From Amphiprion ocellaris (taxonomy: Eukaryota; Chordata; Actinopteri; Pomacentridae): a stretch of DNA of 64,000 bases. The notes beneath the pieces are model-generated. The model was not told the origin of the DNA. It did no database searches and worked only from the letters and a program-made list of their open reading frames with translations. The position numbers were made by a program, and so were the translations under genes. This document shows, piece after piece, positions 31,949-41,699 of the stretch; position 1 is the first letter of the stretch, and every line of letters begins with the position of its first letter. The DNA lies in contig NC_072775.1 of NCBI RefSeq assembly GCF_022539595.1, forward strand, positions 28,344,770 through 28,408,769, read 5' to 3'.

Positions 31949-34438
31949 GTGTGTGGGGCGAAGACATACAGGCTCATAAGGAACTTGGCCACACCACGGA
32001 AACCAGGGCAGATCCCGTATTCAGAACTTGTCCAACTCGTGAGTAACCACCACAACCCCAAGCCCTCAGTGATAGTCCAGCGGTTTAAATTTCACAGTCA
32101 TTTTAGGAAGCCTGGACAGTCTATAGCTAACTTTGTGGCTGAGCTTCGACAGTTGTCAGAGCATTGTGACTTTGGGACAGTATTAGATGATATGCTCTGT
32201 GACAGGCTGCTGTGCGGAATAAATAGCGATGCCATACAGCGCCGCCTGCTCGGAGAGGCCCCACCTTTGTCTTTCAAAAAAGCCCTGGAAATTTCCCAAG
32301 GTATGAAGATGGCTGAAAACAATGCCAAAGGCATTCAGAAAGGACATGGAGGGTCACAGATGGCACAAGTGCACCAAATATGGAGGAAGTCTGGTAAAGA
32401 GGCTATTAAAAGCACAAAACGAGTGCAATGTTTTTGGTGTGGAGGACCACACTTTGCAAATGACTGTAAATTTAAAGATGCTGTCTGCCATGCATGTAAT
32501 AAAAAGGGACATTTAGCTACAAAGTGCAGGAGCTCAAAGGGGAAAGGCAAACCAACACGAGCAAAAGCCCAACAGGCTGACACACACCACCTCAAGGAGG
32601 AGGACATTGATGCTGTGTGTGCCTATAATATGTTTGGAGTTGAGGCAGAGGATGATGAGATGGAAAACACACCGCCAGAGCCCTATTATGCCACAGTCAC
32701 AGTCAGTGGGCAGGACATTAAGTTTGAGATTGATTCTGGAGCAATAGCATCAGTTATCAGTGAGGAAACCTATAAGCAGACATGGCAGTCTGACCTACCA
32801 CCCATTCACCCATCAAAACTCAGGCTCAGAACTTACACAGGGCAGCCCATCCCACATATAGGAGTGCTCTTTGTGGACACTGCAGCTGAAGGTCAGAGAG
32901 CAAGAGCAAGGCTGGTGGTTGCTAAAGGTTCTGGACCTAGTCTTTTGGGCCGGGATTGGCTCCGCAAAATCAGACTGAACTGGCATGACATAAAGTATGA
33001 TACTGAGCTTACTTCAACTGAAACCATTCTGCAGAAGTACAGTGATGTTTTCAGAGATGAGTTGGGGATGCTTAAAGGGGTTACAGTGAAACTGCATGTT
33101 GACCCTGAGGCTCCACCACGTTTTTATAAGCTCAGACCTGTGCCATATGCCATGAAAGGCAAGGTTGAGGAGGAGCTTGAACACCTGCAGCAACTGGGCA
33201 TCATTGAGCCAGTCCAGTTCTCCAGGTGGGCAGCTCCCATTGTCCCTGTGCTAAAGGAGGACAAGATGGCAAGGATTTGTGGTGATTATAAGCTGACTGT
33301 AAACCAGGTCTCTAAGCTAGCAGAGTACCCATTGCCGAGGGTGGAGGACCTGTTTGCAACTCTCGCAAGGGGCAAACGTTTCACAAAACTCGACATGAGC
33401 CAGGCCTACCAACAGCTGCTCCTAGATGAGGATTCAAAGGAGTATGTTACCATCAACACTCACAAGGGCCTTTTCAAATACAACCGTTTGGTTTTTGGAG
33501 TGGCATCAAGCCCTGCCATTTTCCAAAGAACAATGGACACTTTGTTCGAGGGGATTCTGCAGGTGGCAGTGTACCTGGATGATATTTTGGTCATGGGGGC
33601 CACAGAGGCAGAGCATCTCGCTAACCTGGAACAGGTGCTCAAGAGGCTCTCAGAGGCAGGACTCCGACTGAAACGGGGCAAGTGTGTGTTCATGGCTTCG
33701 AGCATGACTTACCTGGGGCACAAAATCACAGCTGAGGGACTGTGTCCAGTGGAAGGCAAAGTCAGGGCCATTAAGGAGGCCCCAAGACCCAAGAGCCTCC
33801 AGGAACTCCGTTCATTTCTGGGGATGGTCAACTATTATGGCAAGTTTTTGCCTGACCTCTCAAAGGTCTTGGCCCCATTGTACAAACTGCTTCGACACGA
33901 CACAAAGTGGAAGTGGGATCAGGAGCAGGAAGCAGCTTTTAAGGAAGTTAAGGAGCTCCTCCACTCTGACAGACTTCTGGTTCATTTCGACCCTGAGAAA
34001 GACATTTCGCTGTCATGTGACGCCTCTCCCTATGGAGTCGGGGCAGAGTTGTCGCATGTGATGGAGGACGGTTCGGAGAGACCCATTGGTTTTGCTTCAA
34101 GGACCCTGACTGCAGCGGAGAAGGGTTACTCGCAGTTAGACAAAGAAGGTCTAGCGGTTGTGTTTGCAGTGAAGCGCTTTCACCAATACCTCTACGGCAG
34201 GCCATTTTCGATTGTTACAGATCATAAACCACTGCTGAGCCTGTTCAGTGAGGTTAAGTGCATTCCACCACTAGCTTCAGCCAGACTACAGCGCTGGGCC
34301 CTAACTCTATCAGCTTACCAGTACACCATATTGTACAGGGCAGGTAAGGATAATGCAAATGCTGATGCGTTGAGTCGGTTGCCTTTGCCGGAGGCCCCGT
34401 CTTCTACGCATGTACCTCCAGAGACTGTGTTTTCCTGA
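31949..34438 (+). CDS. gypsy gag-pol: capsid, zinc knuckles, protease, RT, RNase H (829 aa)
   Basis: Residues 1-155 are capsid-like (FRKPGQSIANFVAELRQL). Two CCHC knuckles lie near 160 (CFWCGGPHFANDC) and 180 (CHACNKKGHLATKC). The aspartic protease has FEIDSGA near 258. RT motifs are FTKLDMSQAYQQ near 480 and YLDDILVMG near 541. RNase H begins near 688 (LSCDASPYGVGAEL) and includes TDHKPL near 756. The natural start lies upstream in the frameshifted part. The frame stops at TGA 34436-34438, just after RNase H, although integrase follows in the same frame. It would copy element RNA inside virus-like particles if intact. Confidence 0.9.
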   Translation: MCGAKTYRLIRNLATPRKPGQIPYSELVQLVSNHHNPKPSVIVQRFKFHSHFRKPGQSIANFVAELRQLSEHCDFGTVLDDMLCDRLLCGINSDAIQRRLLGEAPPLSFKKALEISQGMKMAENNAKGIQKGHGGSQMAQVHQIWRKSGKEAIKSTKRVQCFWCGGPHFANDCKFKDAVCHACNKKGHLATKCRSSKGKGKPTRAKAQQADTHHLKEEDIDAVCAYNMFGVEAEDDEMENTPPEPYYATVTVSGQDIKFEIDSGAIASVISEETYKQTWQSDLPPIHPSKLRLRTYTGQPIPHIGVLFVDTAAEGQRARARLVVAKGSGPSLLGRDWLRKIRLNWHDIKYDTELTSTETILQKYSDVFRDELGMLKGVTVKLHVDPEAPPRFYKLRPVPYAMKGKVEEELEHLQQLGIIEPVQFSRWAAPIVPVLKEDKMARICGDYKLTVNQVSKLAEYPLPRVEDLFATLARGKRFTKLDMSQAYQQLLLDEDSKEYVTINTHKGLFKYNRLVFGVASSPAIFQRTMDTLFEGILQVAVYLDDILVMGATEAEHLANLEQVLKRLSEAGLRLKRGKCVFMASSMTYLGHKITAEGLCPVEGKVRAIKEAPRPKSLQELRSFLGMVNYYGKFLPDLSKVLAPLYKLLRHDTKWKWDQEQEAAFKEVKELLHSDRLLVHFDPEKDISLSCDASPYGVGAELSHVMEDGSERPIGFASRTLTAAEKGYSQLDKEGLAVVFAVKRFHQYLYGRPFSIVTDHKPLLSLFSEVKCIPPLASARLQRWALTLSAYQYTILYRAGKDNANADALSRLPLPEAPSSTHVPPETVFS

Positions 34439-34453
34439 GAAAGACTTGTAGAC

Positions 34454-35824
34454 ATGCCCATAACAGCAACTCAGATCAGACACTGGACTGAGAGGGATCC
34501 AGTCCTCTCCAGAGTCAAAACACTCCTTTTGCAGGGCTGGCCAAATGCCGTGGAAGGGGAGGAGCTGCGGCCATATGCTAAACGTAAAACAGAACTGAGT
34601 TTACAGGATGGTTGCATTTTTTGGGGGTCAAGAGTTGCTGTACCGCCTCCTGGGCATAATCAGATTGTGGATGAAATACATGAGACACACCCTGGAATGT
34701 CTAGGATGAAAAGTCTAGCAAGGTCCTATGTCTGGTGGCCAAACATGGATGAGGATCTGGAGCACAAAGTGAGGTCATGTACACAGTGTCAAATTCATCA
34801 GAACATGCCACCACCAGCCCCTTTACATCCATGGGAGTGGCCTGACCGCCCCTGGTCCAGATTACATTTGGACTTTGCTGGTCCCTTTCTGGGACAAATG
34901 TTGATGATAATGGTGGATGCTCATTCTAAATGGATAGATGCTCATATCATGAATAACATCACAGCCACCTCCACCATAGACAAACTCAGACAGGTGTTTG
35001 CAGTCCATGGTTTACCTGAGAGCCTAGTCACAGATAATGGACCGACATTCACAAGTGAGCTGTTCGCTGAATTTATGCAACAGAATGGCATTCATGACAT
35101 TAGGACGGCTCCTTTCCACCCAGCTTCGAATGGTTTGGCAGAGCGGGCTGTGCAGACTGTAAAAGAAGGACGGAAGCGGATGACAGGAGATTCTCTGAGC
35201 ATGAGGCTCTCTCGTTTCTTGTTCAAATACCGCCTCATACCACAGACAACGACTGCACGCACCCCAGCTGAAATGCTGATGGGACGCAGGCCTAAGTCAA
35301 GGTTGGACCTGCTGCACCCAGACATGAAGGCACAAGTGAAGGAGAAGCAGATAAACCAGAAAAACAGACATAATCATGGTGCACGGGAGAGACTGTTGAA
35401 ACCTGGTGACCGTGTCTATGTGAGGAATTTCAGCAGTAATAACACTCTGTTATGGCTGCCTGGGGTTGTCCTGAGACAAAGTGGTCCAGTCTCCTATGTT
35501 GTTAAATTGGCAGATGGACGTGTGTTTCGCAGGCATCAAGATCATGTGCGCTTGCGCCATGACACAGACTCTGAAGTGGGCAGCTCCACAGAGTGGCCTT
35601 GGTTGGGACAGTCCACTGTAAGAGAGTGTTCCCGAGTGACAGTGCAAGAAAGAGAACCCCAGGAAGGGTTAGTGGTTCCCTCTGATGAAGTGGGACGTCC
35701 TCACACAAGCCCACTAACACCAGACTCCCCCAACCCACCATCACCCATGGTATTGTCTAAGTCACCCGAGGTGCTGCGCAGGTCACAATGCGCTCGCAGG
35801 CCTCCAGAAAGACTGAATGTTTGA
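34454..35824 (+). CDS. gypsy integrase (456 aa)
   Basis: This is in the same frame as the preceding gag-pol frame and separated from it by a single TGA. The zinc-binding HHCC domain is visible (HETHPGMSRM near 74; CTQCQ near 111). The catalytic core shows LDFAGPF near 138, VTDNGPTF near 192 and the glutamate in NGLAERAVQ near 228, giving a complete DDE triad. A C-terminal chromatin/DNA-binding region follows (KPGDRVYVRNF near 315, GPVSYVV near 345). The Met at 34454 is merely the first after the stop; the domain would normally be released from Pol by the protease. Confidence 0.9.
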   Translation: MPITATQIRHWTERDPVLSRVKTLLLQGWPNAVEGEELRPYAKRKTELSLQDGCIFWGSRVAVPPPGHNQIVDEIHETHPGMSRMKSLARSYVWWPNMDEDLEHKVRSCTQCQIHQNMPPPAPLHPWEWPDRPWSRLHLDFAGPFLGQMLMIMVDAHSKWIDAHIMNNITATSTIDKLRQVFAVHGLPESLVTDNGPTFTSELFAEFMQQNGIHDIRTAPFHPASNGLAERAVQTVKEGRKRMTGDSLSMRLSRFLFKYRLIPQTTTARTPAEMLMGRRPKSRLDLLHPDMKAQVKEKQINQKNRHNHGARERLLKPGDRVYVRNFSSNNTLLWLPGVVLRQSGPVSYVVKLADGRVFRRHQDHVRLRHDTDSEVGSSTEWPWLGQSTVRECSRVTVQEREPQEGLVVPSDEVGRPHTSPLTPDSPNPPSPMVLSKSPEVLRRSQCARRPPERLNV

Positions 35825-35992
35825 TTTGACATTTATGGTTGGTTAAAGTAAACTGTGCCATGTTGTTAAAGTGTTTTACTGGCAAAATGTGGTTGAAAAA
35901 AAAAAGGTGCTTTAAGTTCACAGATAAGTGGGTGACCTAAGTCTCCATTGTTATTAATTTGTGTTACTCTACTTGGGGAGACATTGAAGCTT

Positions 35993-36005
35993 AAAGAGGG
36001 GGAAA
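35993..36005 (+). other. Polypurine tract of gypsy element
   Basis: TTAAAGAGGGGGAAA lies directly before the 3' LTR. This is the expected primer for plus-strand DNA synthesis. Confidence 0.8.
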
Positions 36006-36277
36006 TGTTGTAATGTGAAAAACGTTAAGATGTGTTGTTGGTCATACATGTAATGTAGGGGTGTATCCACAAGGCGGCAGTGTGAAGCCAGAGTGACATA
36101 TTAAGAAAGTGACCTCCGGTGGTTGTCTGCTCTTGTTGTTCATGAAGACCTCTGCCCTGTAACATGCATTGTGCATACGTCCGCATGGACTCTTTGTTAT
36201 CGAGTAGGTTCTAGATAAAACACCTATAAAACGTGAGCAATGTCGTGTGATTTCTTTCATGTGGTAAAGTTACCACA
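36006..36277 (+). repeat. 3' LTR of gypsy element
   Basis: 272 bp, about 96% like the 5' LTR by eye, with a two-base deletion near 36040 and several substitutions. It is followed by the AGAAC duplication. Confidence 0.9.
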
Positions 36278-36282
36278 AGAAC

Positions 36283-37772
36283 AGTTTAAATCAGAACATG
36301 AAAGAAATGCATCATTTTCGGAGTGACGATCTGGACTCAGTCTCTGATACCAGGTTGACCAGGATGGAAGAAGAACACACCAAATCTGAGGTGTTTGTGG
36401 AAGATGCACACACGATACCAACACCCCCCCCCCCCCCCCCTCTCTGTCACAGACCACAGCCATAAAAGACACAGAGAGACTTTTTTACTCTGAGAATATT
36501 TACTCCCTATGTCTTCTTTTTCTTATTACTGAATGTATATGCTTGTATGTTTAACCATGTTATAAGTTGGCCTTCATATAGCCTAAAGTCTACAATTAAT
36601 TTTTAAGTTTATTCTTATGTGTACAGATTTTATAATTATCTTAGGAACCATATGAGATGAACACATTGTGTTTGGTGTCATTTTAATCATTTATTCGGTA
36701 TTATTTCAGATCTGTGAGCATCATAAATATTGAACAATTGGATTTGTACACTTAAGAAATGAACTAAGAGCAAGTTTTAAAGGTATTTGACCTCTGATCT
36801 CTCCTGAACAGTGAAGCTTAACACCACCCCATTGGGAGGAACACATCCATGATTGGTTAGATGCTGAGTTGCATTTGGCTTCAAAGCTTTCTATATAGAG
36901 GAAAGTCACTGGAATGCAACTTGGTTTTGGTTTTGGTTTAGTTTTAGTTTTGTTATTGCGCTTTTTGAGGGCTTTTGAAAATGTGGCTTTATGAAGAATG
37001 TAACTTGGGCTTTTAGAAAAATTCAACTTAGGTTTGTAAGAATAGGATTGTAACAAAGGATCTTAGGAAAATGCAACTCTTAGAAGACTGCAGCTGGACT
37101 TAAGAATTACTTAAGAACTACAACAGTGCAAATATTTTCTTGATAACTATGACCTTTGACTCTTAGTGTTTTTACTTCGGCACACTTTTGCAATGCAAAC
37201 CTGCTAAAGCGCCTTCTTGTCTCTGCGTTCCTGAACTAACTCATCCAGCACATCGTCACAGCTCCACATCCTGCAGCAGCCTCCCTTTCACTACTACAAA
37301 GGCTATGCAAGTATCTCTTTCCTTCTGCTAAACGGGTGAATTACAAATTACAATTGGTTTTCCAATTTTCAAGTCATTCTAAATTCATCACCTTTTCTAC
37401 CAACTGCTTCCAGTGACAATCACAGTTCATTAGTTTATTTATCTGCATTTATCCATTCATTTATTCACTGTCTGTTGTTGTCATGTCATTGTTGTCTATT
37501 GCTTGTTCGTAGAATTTGTTAATAAATGTTTGTATATAAGTATCATCAGTTCTACCATGTATTTCTTTGTTTTGGGAATTGGAGGTCAATGAAATCAGAA
37601 TTTATGACTGAGACTGAATGAGAGTGATCAACTTCATTTTAATCAAAGTCTCTTTGAGACTTAGCTTAAATTGATATTTTCCTCAGGCAAGCTGAGGATG
37701 GTTCCCCTAAATTAACGAGTGCAATTTTAATCATAAAGTGTAGTTTCTACCATTTCTACACGTTCTGTTACA
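36283..37772. other. Right part of the block that interrupts the LINE; nothing recognised
   Basis: With 31018-31341, this flanks the gypsy element inside the split LINE, so it is presumably an older insertion or rearrangement. It has a run of 17 C (36424-36440) and a TTTTGGTTTTGGTTTAG series near 36925. No coding sequence or convincing terminal repeats were found. Confidence 0.4.
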
Positions 37773-38865
37773 GTCGATGATCAACTTCATAGTCGTATCA
37801 TCAGACCTCCGGCCATATATCTCAGACACTCGGGTGAAGAGAGGAGTAGAGCTGTCAACTGATCACCACCTGGTGGTGAGTTGGATCTGATAGCGAAGAA
37901 GACTGCTGGACACACCTGGCCAACCCAAACGTGTAGTGAGGTTGAACTGGGAATGTCTGGCCTAGGATCCTGTTTTTCCTGCATACTGGGGGAGATTGGG
38001 GACATGGAATTGCAGTGGGCCATGTTCAAAGTCTCCATTGCAGAAGCAGCTGTCAGTGGTGCCTGTTGTAGCGCAACCCAAAAACCCGCTGGTGGACACC
38101 AGTGGAAGGAAAGCATCAAGCTGAAAAAGGAGGCTTTTAGGGCCAGGCTGGTTTGGTGGAAAGAGCATTTTAAGGAACTTCTGAATCTGGTAAAGAATCT
38201 GCAGAGAAGGAAGAGCCTAAAGATTCGGAGGAATCTTTGTTCATATCCGTGGCAGAGGTTGCCAAGGTAGTTAAGAAGCTACTCAGTGGCAAGGCGCCAG
38301 GTGTGGACAAGATTTGCCCTGAGATGCTGAAGACTCTGGACATTGTGGGATTGTCTTAGCTGACATGTCTCTTCAATGTTGCGTGGGCATCAGGTACGGT
38401 GCCAGTGGACTGGCAGACCAGGGTGGTGGTTCTCATCTTCAAGAAGAGGGACTGAAAAATGTGTTCCAACTACCAAGGTATCACATTTCTCAGCCACCCC
38501 AGGAAAGTTTACTCTTGGGTGTTGGAAGGGAGGCTCCGACCAATTGTAGAACCTCGCATCCAGCAGGAGCAAGGCGGATTCTGTCCAGGTCGTGGAACAG
38601 TGGACCAGTTCTTTACTTTTGCGGAGCTGCTGAGGGTGTCATGGGAGTTCGACCTGCCAGTTCACATGTGCTTTGTGGATCTGGAGAAGGCCTACGACCT
38701 TGTCGCCTGAGAGGCTCTGTGGGGACTACTGCAGGACTATGGGACACCAAGCCCACTGGTACAAGCCATTTGGTCCCTGTACAACAAAAGTGAGAGCTGT
38801 GTCTGCATACCCGGCATAAATTCAGACATGTTGCCAGTGGGTTTTGGACTCCGCCAGGCCTTTTG
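37773..38865 (+). mobile_element. LINE fragment, second part of the split copy (endonuclease end to RT)
   Basis: It starts with MINFIVVSSDLRPYISDTRV-like residues and STDHHLVVSWI, which continue the domain broken at 31017. Farther on, KLLSGKAPGVDKICPEML appears (about 38275-38330). The frame at 38459-38710 has VEPRIQQEQGGFCPGRGTVD and HMCFVDLEKAYDLV, which are RT blocks. It breaks off at FGLRQA (about 38865), where a Tc1 fragment begins. Multiple frameshifts and stops are present. Confidence 0.75.
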
Positions 38866-38876
38866 ATGAAGATCTG

Positions 38877-39066
38877 ATTCCATTGTGGAAAGAATGCCAT
38901 GAGTGTGTTCAGCTGTTTTATCTGCCAAAGGTGGCTAGCTTGATAAGTCAAAAGTATAGAATACATTTTGATTTCTAAATTGATTTTTTTTTACTTCATT
39001 TGTTCATTTGTTCTATGCTTTCATTTCGGAGTACAATGAGATACTAACATGCATAATTTCCCAGTC
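38877..39066 (+). mobile_element. Tc1 3' end fragment
   Basis: GGAAAGAATGCCATGAGTGT and the following 150 bases match the reverse complement of 24175-24385, the transposase C-terminal coding end and 3' UTR of Tc1 element C. It is truncated on both sides and abuts the broken LINE. Confidence 0.7.
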
Positions 39067-39069
39067 CCC

Positions 39070-40940
39070 CCAAAAATTTAAAAATTAGGGTGTTAAAAAT
39101 TAGGGTCCTTGCCCTGCAACACTCTCAGGAAAATGTCAATGTGAGGGTGGGAAATAAGGCATTATAACACATCCTTGACAATGGTAAGTAGCAGAGATGT
39201 GCTCTTTACTAGTTGTTCCATTTAGATAGCCAATGCCAACTTTCCCAGTCCCAGAGCACCTATATGAAAAAAATACTTTATTTTTTACTGCTCCCTTATA
39301 GTTCTTTTACCAAGACATATACATTTGAGTAAATTCTCTTATTTCAGACAGCCATCTCTTGCTGTCAGACTTATTGAGTCCAATTGATCCATGCTATAGG
39401 TTCTGGTTAGGTGGATCAGTGTGTCAATGTCTCATTCAATTCTGGCATTACAGCTTGATGTCATACGTATACTGGAGGTGGCCGATGGCCACTCCCCTTC
39501 TGAATCTGTATCCCTATCTACTCATTATGAAGAATAGAGAGATTTAGACCTATACAGAAGAGCAATGGGAACAATGTATCACTTTGATATATGCATCACT
39601 TAATGGTAAAATGTCATGACCTTGGAGCTGGCTTTCAGTCTTGTTTTCCACAGCTGAACTGAATTCTTAATGAAGGTTATCAGTGCCTAGTAACTCTTGC
39701 ATAGTGCCAAGCACTCTAGCATTCATCTGAGGTATTGAATCAAAGGTTTTTATGTTGTAATTTTGGGCAGCACTCAGATTGGTCTGCCCAGTCTTCCATG
39801 GGCAGTCTTAGAGTCTTGGTCTTTTGCAACTCATAGTCATCTGTAAGAACATGGTATTCTCTTGGCCTCTGCTTCTCAGGTATACTGTATTTCTTTACCT
39901 ACCAGACACATCTATAATGCTGTGTTAGGCAGGCTCTAGAGACTTAGTTATGGACATCTTAAGCATCCATTACCTATCGATCAAGACACCCTTCTGTACA
40001 TTTGTAAGCTAACTAACATCCGTACAGCCTTTCCTAAGCTTAGCTTCCAACACTCTTCTTCAAAGGGGGCCACACTCTGCATTTTTTACTCAATTTTAGA
40101 CCCAAGTATGTCCAGGATTAATGTTGCAGTGGAATATATGAGTTCATTGGTTTCTATGGTGGTTGTAGTTGGGAAAGTGCGGAGCTGTGTTGACATCTGC
40201 AAGTGCCTCTTCTGAGTGTCTCGCATCCAGGGGTTGACTGTTGACTGTAGTCCATCTCTGTTTTCATAGTGCAAAATGCAAGAATTTGTGTTTCTGGGGG
40301 AATTTAGAGGTTTTTTGGATCTTCATCTAGTGTAATATCCCCTACATTTTTTTAACCTACATTTTCAACATTTATTCCTATGTATGCCAATTTCTGATTG
40401 TTAAACCTAAAAAAAGCTCTTGACAGAAACAAATATTGTGTGTATTGTTGTTATTTTTGCTTTGCCAGCCCATTCTGTAGTACATAAAGCACTGTCTGCA
40501 CTACACACCACATTCTGCTATATGGGGAAAAGATGCACTGGCTTTTTTGTATTTCTTTAAATCAGTTACAGTTGTGAACAGGACGAAACAAAGAATGTGG
40601 CTTCAAGTTCACTCAAAAAAGTAATGGCTGGAATTGTTGTGGAGAACATTTGTGTGCAGCTCACTGAGTGCAGCTGTTGTAGCACTGTAATTAAAATGGA
40701 TAATCCACGAAAATAACAACTAGAAGAGCTACCTGACCGCACAATTAAAATGCTTAGCAACACTTCCAGTTTCATTTTCAGTGTGATATGTTGCAGCCCA
40801 AAGCTTGCTGTTGTTGTTTCCCATGGTGAAGAGCATTTTGAAGAGAAAATGCTAACTGAAATTAATGGCCAATGGCAGGCTTATAACTCATATATTGAGT
40901 CATACTAGGACTTTGTAGAGTTTTAAAGTTTAAAAACATT
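39070..40940. other. Intron sequence, nothing recognised
   Basis: This lies in the cntnap2-like last intron, before exon 40952-41026. There are no coding frames or repeat ends I can support. Confidence 0.35.
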
Positions 40941-40951
40941 GCAGTTTTTAC

Positions 40952-41026
40952 CTCCAATTATGGCAGAGTTGCGATCCACACCATCACCAATGGCCTTGTC
41001 CTCACTGAAGGGGAAAACAGCTCCAG
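40952..41026 (-). CDS. cntnap2: cntnap2-like exon: extracellular juxtamembrane stalk
   Basis: 75 nt, with acceptor CCCACAG above 41026 and donor GTAAAAAC below 40952, phase 1 in and out. It encodes AGAVFPFSEDKAIGDGVDRN followed by SAIIG, which leads straight into the transmembrane exon. The D/NGV-RNSAIIGG motif matches the CNTNAP2 stalk as I remember it. The exon is compact, a little shorter than I would expect for this stalk. Confidence 0.85.
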
Positions 41027-41147
41027 CTGTGGGTAAAGCAAAACACTGGTTAATCTGTTTGAACCCTGACATAAACTCTGCTATTTCTGATTGTGATTTT
41101 GGCATGCCCTTATTTTCCTTGAAACTGTCATTTGTGTATGTCTCTAC

Positions 41148-41378
41148 CTGCTTCTATGTGCCACGGGTCACTAGCGGAGGCCATGGGGGAGATAGTCAGG
41201 GGTGAGGCCCCACAGTTGGATGGAACTAATATTCCATGGGTACTGACAGGTGCTGTCATGCCAGAGCGCAGTGCAGCTTTTAGTGGCGCCACACTGTTAA
41301 GCTGAACTTTCGACAGGCAGCCAACAAAACCAGGCGTGTTGTAGCGCTCAATTAGGATGGGATCAATCTGTCCTGTTT
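41148..41378 (-). CDS. cntnap2: cntnap2-like exon: end of last laminin G domain
   Basis: 231 nt (77 codons). It starts in phase 1 (G|AA joins K-V-F to E-T-G) and ends CATATAGAAGCAG|GTAGAG. The peptide contains RYNTPGFVGCLSKVQLNSVA and SNCGASPLTISPMASASDPW. GC-GCL-V-N and the cysteine in SNCGAS are the disulphide-bearing end of the C-terminal laminin G domain of Caspr proteins. Confidence 0.9.
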
Positions 41379-41699
41379 CTGCAAAAAGGACAGAGCAGGG
41401 TTTTTTTAAATTATTGATACATTTAGATCCTTTCAAATATTTCTGGAAACAACACAACTGAAACTGTTCTCCGAATTTTCAGATCTCAATATAAATATTC
41501 GGATACCATCGTAACGATACTTGGGTCCAGCCCTAGTAAAGTTATGCAAATACGAATATTTGACACTTTATGCTTTACATGATCAAATTAGAAAAGATAA
41601 TGAGCTGATAACAGAGTCTACACAACTGTTGCACAGTAGAGAAATCACTGCTACACTGATACACCTAAAATGACTATGTTTGGTGAATTTCCTGTCTTT

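Larger units (their letters stand above)
31347..36277 (+). mobile_element. Ty3/gypsy LTR retrotransposon, near complete
   Basis: A 4.9-kb element has two LTRs starting TGTTGTAATG and ending TTACCACA, a 5-bp target duplication AGAAC (31342-31346 and 36278-36282) and a polypurine tract. The domain order is gag, protease, RT, RNase H, integrase, which is the Ty3/gypsy order. No env frame is present. The gag type and overall plan suggest the Mag-like lineage (recalled, not searched). The LTRs differ by about ten positions by eye, so it is not recent. One frameshift in gag and one in-frame stop before integrase make this copy defective. Confidence 0.92.

Noticed and set aside
31347..36277. Endogenous retrovirus with envelope
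   Set aside because: The sequence after integrase (35825-36005) is too short for env and has no such frame; domain order and gag type fit a Ty3/gypsy retrotransposon.
31018..37772. Terminal inverted repeats for the block that splits the LINE
   Set aside because: Only a weak GCAGAAC / GTTCTGT match near the ends; too short to claim.
23655..41378. Assignment to CNTNAP5 or CNTNAP4
   Set aside because: The cytoplasmic tail MFRHKGSYHTNEAKG...KKEWFI is of the CNTNAP2 kind as I recall; CNTNAP3/4/5 tails that I remember end in EYF-type sequences.
41461..41535. DNA transposon end (…GGGTCCAGCCCTAG)
   Set aside because: It resembles a GGGCTGGACCC-type terminus, but no opposite end or duplication was found.
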